Notes: generated from the letters alone by a model not told the origin. Counted from the first letter of the stretch, positions 44,220 through 53,971 are shown. The stretch: DNA of 64,000 bases from Burkholderiales bacterium (GCA_019744975.1 JAIETP010000014.1:124001-188000); one strand, 5' to 3'. Made by a program: numbers and translations.

Positions 44220-44702
44220 TTAAATCCGGTTACTGCCCAGCCGACCGCGCAACTCCTGCGCCAGCACCCGGCGGCCTTCCGCACAGCAATAACGTCCGAT
44301 TTCCACTGTCCTGCCGTGTGAGCGCAGTGCAACTGAACCGGTTTCCCCGGTCACCAGCCTCGCCCAGCCACGATGAAATTCAAATTGTCGCGCCAAACCC
44401 CGCTCCCGGACTTCAACCAGGATGTGGTCACCACTGAAAACCAAACGCTCAAAATCCCCGGCGCGCCGCAAAATCATGCATGCCGCCACTCCCAACGCGG
44501 CAATTTCCACACCGGCAAACGGGATGATGAGCCACGCCCCGGCCATTGCAAAACCAGCAGCAATAACCGCCGAAAACGCCGCCAGGGAACCAAAAACGAA
44601 CACCAGCAGGCGTAAATCCAGTGAACTGGCATGGCGTCTGAAGTACGTAAATCCGGCGTCGTCGTGCTCCAGAATCGACTCAAAAACGGGCTCTTTGCTC
44701 AC
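44220..44702 (-). CDS. DUF2244 membrane protein
   Basis: 160-residue protein with two adjacent helices (LDLRLLVFVFGSLAAFSAVIAAGFAMAG and WLIIPFAGVEIAALGVAACMI) and a cytoplasmic C-terminal domain containing DHILVEVRERGLARQFEFHRGWARLVTG and a final RCCAEGRRVLAQELRGRL-like segment, all matching DUF2244. It sits upstream of coxB, as in many betaproteobacteria. Function unknown. Confidence 0.9.
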   Translation of the reverse strand: MSKEPVFESILEHDDAGFTYFRRHASSLDLRLLVFVFGSLAAFSAVIAAGFAMAGAWLIIPFAGVEIAALGVAACMILRRAGDFERLVFSGDHILVEVRERGLARQFEFHRGWARLVTGETGSVALRSHGRTVEIGRYCCAEGRRVLAQELRGRLGSNRI

Positions 44703-44796
44703 CGGCGCCAGCCATTCTTTTCAAACGCGCGGACTGTAGCATACCGGAGGGGAGCGTCGCAACAAAATGCCCCATGAAAACAGTCGGTTTTCGCTC

Positions 44797-45525
44797 TTAA
44801 CCGCGGGTACCCGGTGGTCCCTGCAGCCGCTGCTCGAGGCACTCGATATCCAGCAGGCGGGCAACTCTCGCGGGCTGCGGATTTTGCGCATGCCGCACTG
44901 TTCCCAGCAAGGGGGCTTTGATCCGCACGCGCAGCGCCTGCAGATTTTCCGCCGCACGCGCCATCGCCGGATCGATGCGATTGGCGATCCAGCCAGCGAG
45001 ATAAACCCCGCGCGCCTGCAGGGCCTCAACGCTCAGCAAGGCATGGTTAAGACAACCCAGCCTCAAGCCCACCACCAGCACCACCGGCAGATTTAACCGC
45101 GACGGGATATCGGCCGCGCTGAACGTCCCTCCCAGCGGCACCAGCAGACCGCCGGCGCCTTCGACCACGACCAGGTCGGCATTTCGTCCAAGACGTGCGT
45201 AATTTTTTGCGATGACCGCCATGCGGATCTTCACCCCTGACGCCTGCGCGGCAATATGCGGCGCGATCGCGGGCGCAAAACAATACGGGTTGATCACGGC
45301 CTGCGGCATATCGACATTGGCCGCGGCGCGCAGTTGTGCGACGTCATCGTTATGCCAGACCCCGCGGCGGCGTACCGCGCCGGCAGCCACCGGCTTCATC
45401 GCGACAACGCGCAGGCCGCGGGCGGCGAATCCACGCAGCAGCGCGCAGGCGACCAGCGTTTTACCGACACCGGTATCGGTGCCGGCAACAAACAGGCCGC
45501 GTGCGAGGTCCGGCCGCGCCGCCAT
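44797..45525 (-). CDS. bioD: Dethiobiotin synthetase
   Basis: Closes the ureido ring of dethiobiotin using CO2 and ATP. The start at 45525 (MAARPDLARGLFVAGTDTGVGKTLVACALLRGF) gives 242 residues and lies one base after the bioC stop; the track's 40 extra residues are read from within bioC. The P-loop GTDTGVGKT, KPVAAGA, and VVVEGAGGLLVPLG are standard BioD motifs. It is the last gene of bioBFHCD. Confidence 0.97.
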   Translation of the reverse strand: MAARPDLARGLFVAGTDTGVGKTLVACALLRGFAARGLRVVAMKPVAAGAVRRRGVWHNDDVAQLRAAANVDMPQAVINPYCFAPAIAPHIAAQASGVKIRMAVIAKNYARLGRNADLVVVEGAGGLLVPLGGTFSAADIPSRLNLPVVLVVGLRLGCLNHALLSVEALQARGVYLAGWIANRIDPAMARAAENLQALRVRIKAPLLGTVRHAQNPQPARVARLLDIECLEQRLQGPPGTRG

Positions 45526-45526
45526 G

Positions 45527-46411
45527 TCAGGCGCCGCCCACGGGTTTGATGTCAATGACCGGACGGCCGCCGGGGCCCAGACGCGGAGTGGGACGCCAGG
45601 CATGGCCGTAAACGACTTCGAAGGTTGCCGGCAATTTGCCGTCACGGCGCAGGGGCTCGTAATTGCGTATCACTGCTTCCAGCCAGGCCCTGCCCGATAA
45701 CGTCGGCGGCCGCTTTACTGCCGCGTTATGCGCACCAATGGCTTTCAAGTCGCGCATCAGCGCCTTCACATCCGGATACGTCAGTGTGAATGTTTCCATG
45801 TCGATCACCGGGTCGGCAAACCCGGCCTGCACCAGGAGGTCGCCGATGTCATGCATGTCGGTAAAACCGCTGACATGGGTATGGCCGTCGGTTCCCATCT
45901 GCGCGGCGCGTAATTCTTTCAGCGTATCCGGGCCGAAGGTGGTGAACATGAACAGTCCGCCCGGCGCCAGTACGCGGCGCATTTCAGCGAAAGCCTGCGG
46001 CAGCGCATTCACCCACTGCAAGGCCAGGTTGCTCCAGGCGAGGTCGATACAAGCTGCCGCCAGCGGCAGTTGCTCCAGGTCGCCGCATATCGCGGCCGGT
46101 GCCCGACCCAGCAAGCGTTGATGCCAGGCCACCGCGGCACCTGCCTGCCGCAGCATGCCCGGTGCCAGATCCAGTGCGACCAGACGTGCGCCTGGATAAC
46201 GCGCAACGAGGCCGCGCCAGGCATTGCCGGTGCCGCAGCCGGCATCAAGGATGCGGGCCGGGGCGTGGCGGATAAAATCAAGTCGCTCAAGGCTGCGCCG
46301 GCACACTTCGTGCTGCAACACCGCCGCCGCATCGTAGCTGGGCGCGGCGCGGTCAAACGAGCGACGCACCGCGCGTTTGTCGAGTACGGGGTGTACGGGG
46401 TTATTGCTCAT
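45527..46411 (-). CDS. bioC: Malonyl-ACP O-methyltransferase BioC
   Basis: Methylates malonyl-ACP so that fatty-acid enzymes can build the pimeloyl chain. The 294 residues begin MSNNPVHPVLDKRAVRRSFDRAAPSYDAAAVLQHEVCRRSLERL, the BioC N-terminal motif, followed by SAM-binding ILDAGCGTGNAWRGL, DLAPGML and MFTTFGPDTLKELRAA. It overlaps bioH by four bases. BioC and BioH together make this the classical BioC-BioH biotin route. Confidence 0.96.
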   Translation of the reverse strand: MSNNPVHPVLDKRAVRRSFDRAAPSYDAAAVLQHEVCRRSLERLDFIRHAPARILDAGCGTGNAWRGLVARYPGARLVALDLAPGMLRQAGAAVAWHQRLLGRAPAAICGDLEQLPLAAACIDLAWSNLALQWVNALPQAFAEMRRVLAPGGLFMFTTFGPDTLKELRAAQMGTDGHTHVSGFTDMHDIGDLLVQAGFADPVIDMETFTLTYPDVKALMRDLKAIGAHNAAVKRPPTLSGRAWLEAVIRNYEPLRRDGKLPATFEVVYGHAWRPTPRLGPGGRPVIDIKPVGGA

Positions 46412-47154
46412 TGCAGCTCATTGCAGAAATCAGTCATCAATTTGCACACCACATCGGGATCGGAAATAAATGGCGCGTGCGCAGCCCCGGACAACATCAC
46501 CAGCCTCGCCTGCGGCAAATGTGCCGCGAGATATTCAGCGGCGGCCGGCGGAGTAATGCGATCCCGGTCGCCATGCAGCACCAGCACGGCTTGCCGTATG
46601 TCCGGCAACACCGCGCGCAAATCGGTATCGCGCAGCCAGTCCAGCGTCCGTGCCAGCACTTCAGGGTCAGCCGGGGGGCGCGCAGCCAGCGCTGCATCCA
46701 GCCGGCGCACGACGGCATGCGCCTGCGCATCACCCCGGGTTTCGAGCAACAGGAAGCGCCGCAAGGTCGCCGCCGGATCCGCGGCAAGTTCTGCGGCGAA
46801 ACCCGCGAGCGTCGCAGCGGCCATGCCGTGCACCCAGTCCGGCGCACTGACAAAGCGCGGAGTACTGGCAATCAGGACGACCCGTGCGACCTGTTGCGGA
46901 TGACGATGCGCCCACAGCAGCGCAAGCTGGCCGCCCAGCGACCAGCCGGCAACCACGCAACGCTCCGGTGCAATCGCCGCAAGTTCATCAACAACCCCGT
47001 CCATCGTGCAGGCTGTTGCGGACGCCGTCGATCCACCCCCGGGAAAGTCCGGGGCGATTACCGCGTGGCCCAGCTCCAGTCGCGCGATCACGTCGGCCCA
47101 CACCCCGGCATGGCTGCCCCAGCCGTGAAGCAGCACCAGCGGCAGGGCACTCAT
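46408..47154 (-). CDS. bioH: Pimeloyl-ACP methyl ester esterase BioH
   Basis: Alpha/beta hydrolase that frees pimeloyl-ACP from its methyl ester. The 248 residues show the oxyanion region LVLLHGWGSHAGVWADVIARL, nucleophile VVAGWSLGGQLALLWAHRHP (Ser in GWSLG), an Asp in VLHGDRDRITPP, and the catalytic His in LSGAAHAPFISDPD. It overlaps bioF and bioC by four bases each, supporting its place in the pathway. Confidence 0.95.
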   Translation of the reverse strand: MSALPLVLLHGWGSHAGVWADVIARLELGHAVIAPDFPGGGSTASATACTMDGVVDELAAIAPERCVVAGWSLGGQLALLWAHRHPQQVARVVLIASTPRFVSAPDWVHGMAAATLAGFAAELAADPAATLRRFLLLETRGDAQAHAVVRRLDAALAARPPADPEVLARTLDWLRDTDLRAVLPDIRQAVLVLHGDRDRITPPAAAEYLAAHLPQARLVMLSGAAHAPFISDPDVVCKLMTDFCNELQ

Positions 47155-48314
47155 GCCGCTTGCAGCAAAGCCGCGGTCAGGCGCGTCACATCGGCGGCAC
47201 TGTGGTCTGCAGACAGCGAAATACGCAGCCGCGCCGTACCCTGCGGCACGGTTGGCGGCCGGATCGCCGGCACCAGCAGGCCTTGTGCAGCAAGTCGCGC
47301 GGACAGCGCCAGCGCCTCGGTGTTGCCGCCGACCAGCAGCGGTTGGATGGGGGTATCCGACCGCAGCAAACGCCAGGGACCACCCGCCAGTGCGTGTTGC
47401 AATTGCGCGACCAGTTCACGCAATCGCACCCGCCGCCAGTCCTCCTGCTCGATCACCTGCAGGCTGGCGAGCAGCGCCTGCGCCAGCAGCGGCGGTGTCG
47501 CCGTGGTGTAAATGTAGGTGCGGGCGTTCTGCACCAGGCTCTCGATCAACTCTGCCCTGCCGGCGACAAAAGCACCGGAAACGCCCGCGGCCTTGCCCAG
47601 CGTCGCCATGTAAATCACGCGCTCGGATGCAATTTCGAAATGCGCCAGCGTGCCGCGCCCCTGCGCACCGAGCACACCAAAACCATGGGCATCATCGATC
47701 AGCAGGCAGGCATCATGACGCGCGCAAAGCTCAAGCAATGCCGGCACCGGCGCAATATCGCCGTCCATGCTGAACACCGCGTCGACGATCACCAGCCGCC
47801 GCCGCGCCGGCGTGGTCTGCAGCAGGCGCTCCAGTGCGGCGAGATCGTTGTGTGCGTAACGTTTGAATGCGGCGCGCGACACCAGTGCGGCATCGTTCAG
47901 CGAGGCATGGTTCAGGCGGTCAGCGAAGATCGCATCGCCGCGCCCAACCAGCGCGCTGACCACGCCCATGTTGGCCATATAACCCGTTGAAAACAGCAGC
48001 GCCTGCGGCAGGCGGACAAACGCAGCCAGCGCCGCCTCCAGTTCATGGTGTGCGCTGTTGTGACCGAGAATCAGGTGTGATGCGCCGGCGCCGATCCCGT
48101 AACGATCGATGCCCGTTTTCGCCGCCGCCGCCAGCCGCGGATCGGCGGCGAGGCCCAGGTAATCGTTGGAGCAGAACGCGGTGTAATCGCGGCCATCAAC
48201 GCTGACACGCGCGCGCTGCGGCGTCGTCAGCAGGCGGCGTGTACGACGCAGGCCCTGTGACTCACGAGCGGCCAGTTCATCCGCAAGTTCAGCGTGCAGT
48301 GACAAGGGCGGCAA
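47151..48314 (-). CDS. bioF: 8-amino-7-oxononanoate synthase
   Basis: PLP enzyme that condenses pimeloyl thioester with alanine. The 387 residues contain DYTAFCSNDYLGLAADPRLAAAAKTGIDRYGIGAGASHLILGH, DRLNHASLNDAALVSRA, VDAVFSMDGDIAPVPALLEL, LLIDDAHGFGVLGAQGRGTLAHF and the PLP-lysine region YMATLGKAAGVSGAF. The start appears to be TTG at 48314 (LPPLSLHAELADELAARESQGLRR). It lies 18 bases after bioB. Confidence 0.97.
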   Translation of the reverse strand: MPPLSLHAELADELAARESQGLRRTRRLLTTPQRARVSVDGRDYTAFCSNDYLGLAADPRLAAAAKTGIDRYGIGAGASHLILGHNSAHHELEAALAAFVRLPQALLFSTGYMANMGVVSALVGRGDAIFADRLNHASLNDAALVSRAAFKRYAHNDLAALERLLQTTPARRRLVIVDAVFSMDGDIAPVPALLELCARHDACLLIDDAHGFGVLGAQGRGTLAHFEIASERVIYMATLGKAAGVSGAFVAGRAELIESLVQNARTYIYTTATPPLLAQALLASLQVIEQEDWRRVRLRELVAQLQHALAGGPWRLLRSDTPIQPLLVGGNTEALALSARLAAQGLLVPAIRPPTVPQGTARLRISLSADHSAADVTRLTAALLQAA

Positions 48315-48332
48315 CCGGAAAAACGGTGACGG

Positions 48333-49337
48333 CTATTGCGCAGCAGCGGGATTCATCGGCTGCAAACCCAGCCGCGCAAACAGGGCCTGATCGTTTTTGA
48401 CATCGGGATTGCCGGTGGTCAGCAGTTTTTCGCCGTAAAAAATCGAATTCGCGCCGGCAAGGAAACACAGGGTCTGGATTGCATCACCCATTTCCTGGCG
48501 GCCGGCCGACAGCCGCACCATGGCCTTGGGCATGGTGATGCGCGCGCAGGCGATGGTGCGCACGAATTCCAGCGGATCAAGCGTCTCCGTGCCATGCAAG
48601 GGCGTCCCCGGTACCTGCACCAGATTGTTGATCGGCACCGACTCCGGATACGGATCCATGTTGGCCAGTTGCGCAATCAGTGTCGCCCGCGCCTTGCGTG
48701 TTTCGCCCATGCCGACGATGCCGCCGCAGCAGACATGCAGACCGGCCTCACGCACCTGTTCCAGCGTGTCGATACGGTCATCGTAATCGCGGGTGGTGAT
48801 CACGTTTTTGTAATTGTCGGCGGCGGTATCGATGTTGTGGTTGTAGTAGTCGAGGCCGGCATCGCGCAACTGGTCGGCCTGGCCGGGTTTCAGCATACCC
48901 AGCGTCGCGCAGGTTTCCATGCCCAGACCGCGCACCGCCCTGACCATCGCCACCACCTTGTCGAGGTCGCGTTGTTTCGGTCCGCGCCATGCCGCACCCA
49001 TGCAGAACCGTGTCGCACCGTGTTCACGTGCGGTGCGTGCTGCAGCGACCACCTCATCCACGGACAGAATGTCCTGATTTTCAACACCGGTGTGATAACG
49101 CGCTGCCTGCGGACAATAACCGCAGTCTTCGGCACAGCCGCCGGTCTTGATCGACAACAACGTCGACAGTTGAACGGCGTTCGGGTCGAAATTCGCGCGA
49201 TGTACCTGCTGTGCGCGAAACAACAGATCGTTGAACGGCAACGCAAACAGCGCTTCGATGGCAGCCACCGTCCAGCTTGTAGTGTCGGCAGAAATCGGAG
49301 CTTGTTCGTTGAGGGTATTGGTAGCCAAGGTATCCAC
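48333..49337 (-). CDS. bioB: Biotin synthase (radical SAM)
   Basis: Inserts sulfur into dethiobiotin. The 334 residues start with GTG at 49337 (GAGG eight bases upstream) and contain [25 protein letters not shown] (CxxxCxxC [4Fe-4S] motif), [27 protein letters not shown] and GGIVGMGET, all BioB hallmarks. The Arg and Cys ligands for the [2Fe-2S] cluster are within the expected segments. It begins the bio operon, divergent from comF. Confidence 0.98.
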   Translation of the reverse strand: MDTLATNTLNEQAPISADTTSWTVAAIEALFALPFNDLLFRAQQVHRANFDPNAVQLSTLLSIKTGGCAEDCGYCPQAARYHTGVENQDILSVDEVVAAARTAREHGATRFCMGAAWRGPKQRDLDKVVAMVRAVRGLGMETCATLGMLKPGQADQLRDAGLDYYNHNIDTAADNYKNVITTRDYDDRIDTLEQVREAGLHVCCGGIVGMGETRKARATLIAQLANMDPYPESVPINNLVQVPGTPLHGTETLDPLEFVRTIACARITMPKAMVRLSAGRQEMGDAIQTLCFLAGANSIFYGEKLLTTGNPDVKNDQALFARLGLQPMNPAAAQ

Positions 49338-49374
49338 GGGTTTCGCCTCGATTTAGATTATTTCCATAAAACGT

Positions 49375-49394
49375 AATAAAAACAAATACTTATA
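49375..49394 (+). promoter_or_regulatory. Intergenic motif AATAAAAACAANNNNTTA, copy 6
   Basis: AATAAAAACAAATACTTATA, identical over 20 bases to copy 3. It lies in the 73-base bioB-comF divergent region. Confidence 0.55.
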
Positions 49395-49410
49395 ACCATA
49401 ATGGTCGCAG

Positions 49411-50130
49411 ATGCGCCGCTTCTTGTCAAATTCGGCAGCCACCGCACTTAACAACTGCAGGGTTTGGTGGCGTAAGCAAGGGGCTGCGCCCTGCCTGCTC
49501 TGCGGCAATCCCGCACTGGAATTCAATATTTGCAGCGGTTGCCGGGCGGATCTGCCCTGGCTGGATGCGAATGTCTGCAGCAGTTGCGCCCATCCCCTGC
49601 CGGTGCCCGGACTGTGCGGACGCTGCATCGCCGAACCGCCGCATTACGACACCGTCGTCGCGGCCTGCCGTTACGCCTTTCCGCTGGACGGCCTGATCCA
49701 GGCCTACAAATACAACGGGCGGCTGGTCGCGGGCCCGGCACTGGCCTCGTTGTTCGCCAATCGCGTACCGCAACGTCCGGATCTGATCGTGCCGGTGCCA
49801 CTGACAGCACAACGTCTGCGCGAACGGGGATTCAACCAGGCACTGGAGTTGGCGCGGGCGCTCGGACAACAAATGAAGGCGCCGGTAAACGCGCAACTTT
49901 GTGTCAAGACGCGCGACACCGCGCCGCAAACCCGTCTGCCGTGGAAGGCTCGCCGCAAAAACATCCGCGGCGCCTTTGTCGTCGAGGGCGGCGTCGCCGG
50001 CTGCCACGTCGCCGTGGTCGATGATGTGCTGACGACCGGGGCGACACTCAGTGAATTGGCGCGCAACCTGAAACGCGCCGGCGCAGCCACGGTCACCGGT
50101 TACGTGATCGCACGCACCGTTGGCCGGTAA
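49411..50130 (+). CDS. comF: ComF-family amidophosphoribosyltransferase-like protein
   Basis: ComFC-type phosphoribosyltransferase-fold protein linked to natural transformation in other bacteria. The 239 residues have an N-terminal zinc finger set (CLLCGNPALEFNICSGCRADL, CSSCAHPLPVPGLCGRC), then YKYNGRLVAGPALASLF, IVPVPLTAQRLRERGFNQALELARAL and the PRPP-binding VAVVDDVLTTGATLSELA. comF next to the bio operon is common. It converges on mshN with 39 bases between. Confidence 0.93.
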   Translation: MRRFLSNSAATALNNCRVWWRKQGAAPCLLCGNPALEFNICSGCRADLPWLDANVCSSCAHPLPVPGLCGRCIAEPPHYDTVVAACRYAFPLDGLIQAYKYNGRLVAGPALASLFANRVPQRPDLIVPVPLTAQRLRERGFNQALELARALGQQMKAPVNAQLCVKTRDTAPQTRLPWKARRKNIRGAFVVEGGVAGCHVAVVDDVLTTGATLSELARNLKRAGAATVTGYVIARTVGR

Positions 50131-50169
50131 TCGAGAGAGCCAATCAACGCAAGCTCCATCAACTCGAGT

Positions 50170-51288
50170 TCAGCGCAGCTTCTGATCAGCAAAGGACTGC
50201 AGGTCGGCAGACAGGTTGCCGCTGGCCTTCGCCAGCCGGTAAGCCTCCTGTGCTTCGGCGCCGCGCCCCAGCGCTTCCAGCGAAACACCCAGGCCCAGCA
50301 GCCAGACCCCGACATTGCCGCGCTGCCCGAGGGCGCGCTGGAACTGCGCGGCCGCTTCGGCATGTTTCTGCTGGCGTTGCAGCAAACCCGCATAAAACGC
50401 GATGTAGTCCGGGCTGGCGCCCGGATACTCCAGGCTGCGCGCGAGGGTTTGTACGCCGGCGTCAAGTTCACCGTTGTCCATTTGCAAACGCGCCAGCGTC
50501 ATCGCAAAACCGTGCTGCGCGGGCGCCAGCTGCAATCCTTCCTGCAATACACGCAGCGCCAGCGCCGGCTGGCGGGCATCCAGCAACACACCGACCAGCG
50601 CCTGGCGCGAGCCATGATGCATGGGATCAATCTGCAGCGCCGCTTCGAAGGCGACGCGCGCTTCGGCGGCCTGTCCCCGGTGCAAGGCGACCGCCCCTTT
50701 TGAATATTCCGCATCGGCGCGCTGCCGCGGTGTCGGCTGGCGGACCTGTTTGTCGATTTCCACCGGAGCCGGTGGCGTTTCCGCGGCTTTTTTCATCGCC
50801 GCCGGCGGCGCCCGCGGCTTGTCCGCCACGATCCCGGCCTGCTGCACCGCCGTTGCAGGGCGACGGGCGATAACAGCGGCCGTTTCTATCGCCGGGGGTG
50901 CATCACGCTGCGCGGCCCCGGGCGCCGGGTTGACGGGCTGCGGCGGCTGCGCGAGATCCAGCGTCAATCGCCGGGCAATAAATTCCGTATCCCGCGCCTC
51001 CGGTACCGAAGTCGGCTCTGGCTCTGTCACTGGCACTGGCGCCGGCGCCGCCATGGTCGCCGGCGATCCGGGCGGCAATGTGACCGTCGAACGCCCGGCC
51101 AGCCACCACCAAGCGCCGGCTGCAATCAGCGCCACACCCAGCGCCGCGGCTGCGATCCGGATTGGCGGCCGGCGTACTGCTTGCGTATCGTCGGGCAGGA
51201 CGCGCACGTGATCGGGTATGCGGTTGCGCTCCTCACCCGATGCGCGGCGGCGCTCCAGGTCGACCAGCATCTGGTTAATCACGCTCAT
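50170..51288 (-). CDS. mshN: TPR protein of the MSHA pilus operon (MshN-like)
   Basis: Inner-membrane TPR protein of the MSHA secretion apparatus. The start at 51288 (MSVINQMLVDLERRRASGEERNRI) matches the family start INQML(x)DL; length 372 residues. One helix follows (IRIAAAALGVALIAAGAWWWLAG), then a Pro/Ala-rich region and TPR repeats (AEARVAFEAALQIDPMHHGSRQALVGVLLDARQPALALRVLQEGLQLAPAQHGFAMTLARL). It is the last msh gene here; mshE and mshG do not follow. Confidence 0.85.
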   Translation of the reverse strand: MSVINQMLVDLERRRASGEERNRIPDHVRVLPDDTQAVRRPPIRIAAAALGVALIAAGAWWWLAGRSTVTLPPGSPATMAAPAPVPVTEPEPTSVPEARDTEFIARRLTLDLAQPPQPVNPAPGAAQRDAPPAIETAAVIARRPATAVQQAGIVADKPRAPPAAMKKAAETPPAPVEIDKQVRQPTPRQRADAEYSKGAVALHRGQAAEARVAFEAALQIDPMHHGSRQALVGVLLDARQPALALRVLQEGLQLAPAQHGFAMTLARLQMDNGELDAGVQTLARSLEYPGASPDYIAFYAGLLQRQQKHAEAAAQFQRALGQRGNVGVWLLGLGVSLEALGRGAEAQEAYRLAKASGNLSADLQSFADQKLR

Positions 51289-51295
51289 GGCAGAC

Positions 51296-52186
51296 TCATC
51301 GCAAATACGCCAGCGACACGCCGCCGGCCGCAAGCAGCAGCATCGCAAAACCCAGCCACCACCAATGCTGCGGCGGCACCACCGCCGGAGTATCGGCCGC
51401 GGCCGCGGCGACATGCTGGGGCTGCACCTGGGGCAGTCCGGCACCGAAGGCCAGCAGCAGTGATTTATGGGCAATGATGTTGATCAGGCGCGGCACACCG
51501 CGGCTCGCACGGTGCAGGCGCCGCACGGCCGCCGGCACAAACAGCCGGCTGCCGCGGTAACCGGCGACACGCAGGCGGTGCGCCAGGTAGTGGTCAACCT
51601 CCTCGACGTTCAGCGCCGACAACCGGTACTGGAAAGTGATTCTCTGCCGCAACTGGCGCACCGCCGCGTGTGCCAGACGTTCGTCGAGTTCCGGCTGACC
51701 GAACAACACCACCTGCAGCAGCTTGCGCTTCTCGGTTTCAAGGTTGGTCAGCAGGCGCAAGGCCTCCAGCGTTTCCTGCGGCATGGCCTGCGCCTCATCC
51801 AGGCAAACCACCACGGTCTTCCCCTGGCGCGCAAAATTGAGCAGCGCACGAGACAATTCCTTCAGCAACTGGTGCTGGTCGGATTCGCGCGGCAGGGGTA
51901 TGCCCAGTTCGTCGGCCAGCGCAAACATCAGCGTGCGCGGTTCAAGATAGGGATTGGGTATATAGGCCGAAACAAATCGCGAGTCCAGCGTCGCCAGGAA
52001 ACGGCGGCAGAGCAGGGTCTTGCCGGTGCCGACCTCGCCGGTGACTTTCATGAAACCTTCGCCATTGCGCGCAGCGACCAGCAGCGTGTTCAGCGCTTCC
52101 TGATGGGAATTGCAGGCATAGGCAAAACTCGTGTCCGGCGTGATGCCGAACGGTGGTTCACGCAGTCCGAAATATGCTTCGTACAT
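51296..52186 (-). CDS. mshM: MshM/ExeA-type ATPase
   Basis: AAA+ ATPase of the general secretion/pilus type. The 296 residues begin MYEAYFGLREPPFGITPDTSFAYACNSHQEALNTLLVAARNGEGFMKVTGEVGTGKTLLCRRFLATL (Walker A GEVGTGKT) with VVCLDEAQAMPQETLEALRLLTNLETEKRKLLQVVLFGQPELDERL (Walker B and sensor). The C-terminus has one helix (WWWLGFAMLLLAAGGVSLAYL), so it is membrane anchored. It lies between mshL and mshN. Confidence 0.93.
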   Translation of the reverse strand: MYEAYFGLREPPFGITPDTSFAYACNSHQEALNTLLVAARNGEGFMKVTGEVGTGKTLLCRRFLATLDSRFVSAYIPNPYLEPRTLMFALADELGIPLPRESDQHQLLKELSRALLNFARQGKTVVVCLDEAQAMPQETLEALRLLTNLETEKRKLLQVVLFGQPELDERLAHAAVRQLRQRITFQYRLSALNVEEVDHYLAHRLRVAGYRGSRLFVPAAVRRLHRASRGVPRLINIIAHKSLLLAFGAGLPQVQPQHVAAAAADTPAVVPPQHWWWLGFAMLLLAAGGVSLAYLR

Positions 52187-52198
52187 GGCGGTAGAGTA

Positions 52199-53971
52199 TC
52201 ACCGCTGCGGCTCCGTGGCGCCCATCGCGCGTATACGGTCTCGTGTCTGGGTGAGGTCTTCCTGCCAGTTGCGATCGCTGTGGATGATGGTCGGCTTGAG
52301 CAGGATGACCAGTTCGCTTTTGACGTTGCTGGAGTCGCGCTGGCGGAACAGGTTGCCCACGCCCGGCATATTGCCGACGCCGGGCACCTGGCTGCGGTCG
52401 TTGACCGACTGCTGGCGCATCAACCCGCCGATGGCGACGATGTTGCCGTCCGTCACCCGGACAATGGTATCGGTTTCGTTGACGTCACTCGATGCCAGCG
52501 GCAGCGTGAATGAACCCAGGCTGCCCAGATCGATGACCTTGCGGCGCTCGACCACGTTGCTGACCGAGGGATGGATGTGCAGGATGATGTTGCTTTCGCC
52601 GTCGATCTGCGGTGTGACATCCAGCGCGATGCCCGAGAAAAACGGCGCCACGGTGATGGTCGGCGTCACCGTGGTATTGGTGCCGCTGGTGCTCGATGTC
52701 GTGCTGACATTGGTGACGAAGAAATCGTCGGTGCCGACTTTCAGCACGGCCTTCTGGTTGTTGATCGTCGCCACCCGCGGACTGGACAGCACGTTCACTG
52801 TGCCCTGGGTTTCGAGGAACGACAGCAGCGCGGCAAAATTCTGCGTCTGCAGGGCAAGGCCGAACACGCCGCCCGCAGCGCCGGAGCCCAATGCCAGCCC
52901 GCTCGCCACCGTGCCCACGGAGCCGCCCACCAGCGCCGAATTGCTGAGCACCGTGCCATCCGCGGCGCGCGCGGTCGGCGCACTGATGGTGCCGGTGCGG
53001 CCCAGCGATGCGCCGGGGCTGATGATGCCCGCACCAATACGCGTACTGCCATCGCGGAATGCAGCCCAGTTGACGCCCGCCTGATAGCCGTCGCTAAGGG
53101 ACACCTCGATAATCTTCGCTTCCAGCACCACCTGCCGTTCAACGATCAATTGCATCGATTTGAGGAATTTCTCGACGTTGCGCAGTTCGCTCGGCATCGC
53201 CCTCACCACAATCACCCCCGATTGCGCATTGACCACGACGCTGCTCCCGGCGCCGCCGCCAAGGATGGCAAACAAGGACTTCTGGATATCCCCCCAGAAA
53301 TCCGAATTCGAACTCGTTGTCACCCGGGTACTTTCCGCTGCCCGCGTACCGCCTCCTCCGGTCGGTCCGGTGGTCGGCACTGGTACGGCCCCCGGTGCCG
53401 CTGAACCGGGACTGGCGGAGCCATCGGAAATCGAACCGGAACTGACGCGGGTTTCGGTCTGGCCACGGCGCTGGGCCTGCAGATAGTTGACCTGGAATAT
53501 GCGGGTCTGCAGCGCGGCCGGCAGCACCACGATGCGATTGCCCTGCATGGTGTAGTCAAAACCATAAAGATCGCGCAGGGTATCCAGCGCCTCGGTGACC
53601 GACACATCCTTCAGGTTGACCGAGATCTCGCCCTTGACTTCGGGATGCAGCACCATGCTGTGGCGGGTACCGGACACAATGGCCATGAACACCTGCCCGG
53701 CCGGTGCATTGTTCACCGACAGGTCAAACCGGGTTTCCGGTTTCTGGGTATCTGCCCGCGGCATTTCAACGACCAGAGGCGGCAACAGCGCGCGGCTGAC
53801 CGCATCCGGACTGACCGGCTTGCGTTCGCTGACCGCCCGCTCAAGTTCCTTGTTGATGGCGTCCTGCGCCGCGTTCGGACCCTGCTTCGGCAAATCAGCA
53901 CAGCCCGCGACAACCGCAATCATTGCGATGGTCATCCATCGTTGCATGTCGTTCCGCCTGTTCATGTTCAT
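52199..53971 (-). CDS. mshL: MSHA pilus outer-membrane secretin MshL
   Basis: Multimeric outer-membrane channel through which the pilus passes. The 590 residues begin as a lipoprotein (MTIAMIAVVAGCAD). An STN/secretin-N domain spans about 80-150 (NNAPAGQVFMAIVSGTRHSMVLHPEVKGEISVNLKDVSVTEALDTLRDLYGFDYTMQGNRIVVLPA); the secretin core ends with GIALDVTPQIDGESNIILHIHPSVSNVVERRK and DGNIVAIGGLMRQQ. The ATG at 53971 overlaps the mshK stop (ATGA). Confidence 0.95.
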   Translation of the reverse strand: MNMNRRNDMQRWMTIAMIAVVAGCADLPKQGPNAAQDAINKELERAVSERKPVSPDAVSRALLPPLVVEMPRADTQKPETRFDLSVNNAPAGQVFMAIVSGTRHSMVLHPEVKGEISVNLKDVSVTEALDTLRDLYGFDYTMQGNRIVVLPAALQTRIFQVNYLQAQRRGQTETRVSSGSISDGSASPGSAAPGAVPVPTTGPTGGGGTRAAESTRVTTSSNSDFWGDIQKSLFAILGGGAGSSVVVNAQSGVIVVRAMPSELRNVEKFLKSMQLIVERQVVLEAKIIEVSLSDGYQAGVNWAAFRDGSTRIGAGIISPGASLGRTGTISAPTARAADGTVLSNSALVGGSVGTVASGLALGSGAAGGVFGLALQTQNFAALLSFLETQGTVNVLSSPRVATINNQKAVLKVGTDDFFVTNVSTTSSTSGTNTTVTPTITVAPFFSGIALDVTPQIDGESNIILHIHPSVSNVVERRKVIDLGSLGSFTLPLASSDVNETDTIVRVTDGNIVAIGGLMRQQSVNDRSQVPGVGNMPGVGNLFRQRDSSNVKSELVILLKPTIIHSDRNWQEDLTQTRDRIRAMGATEPQR

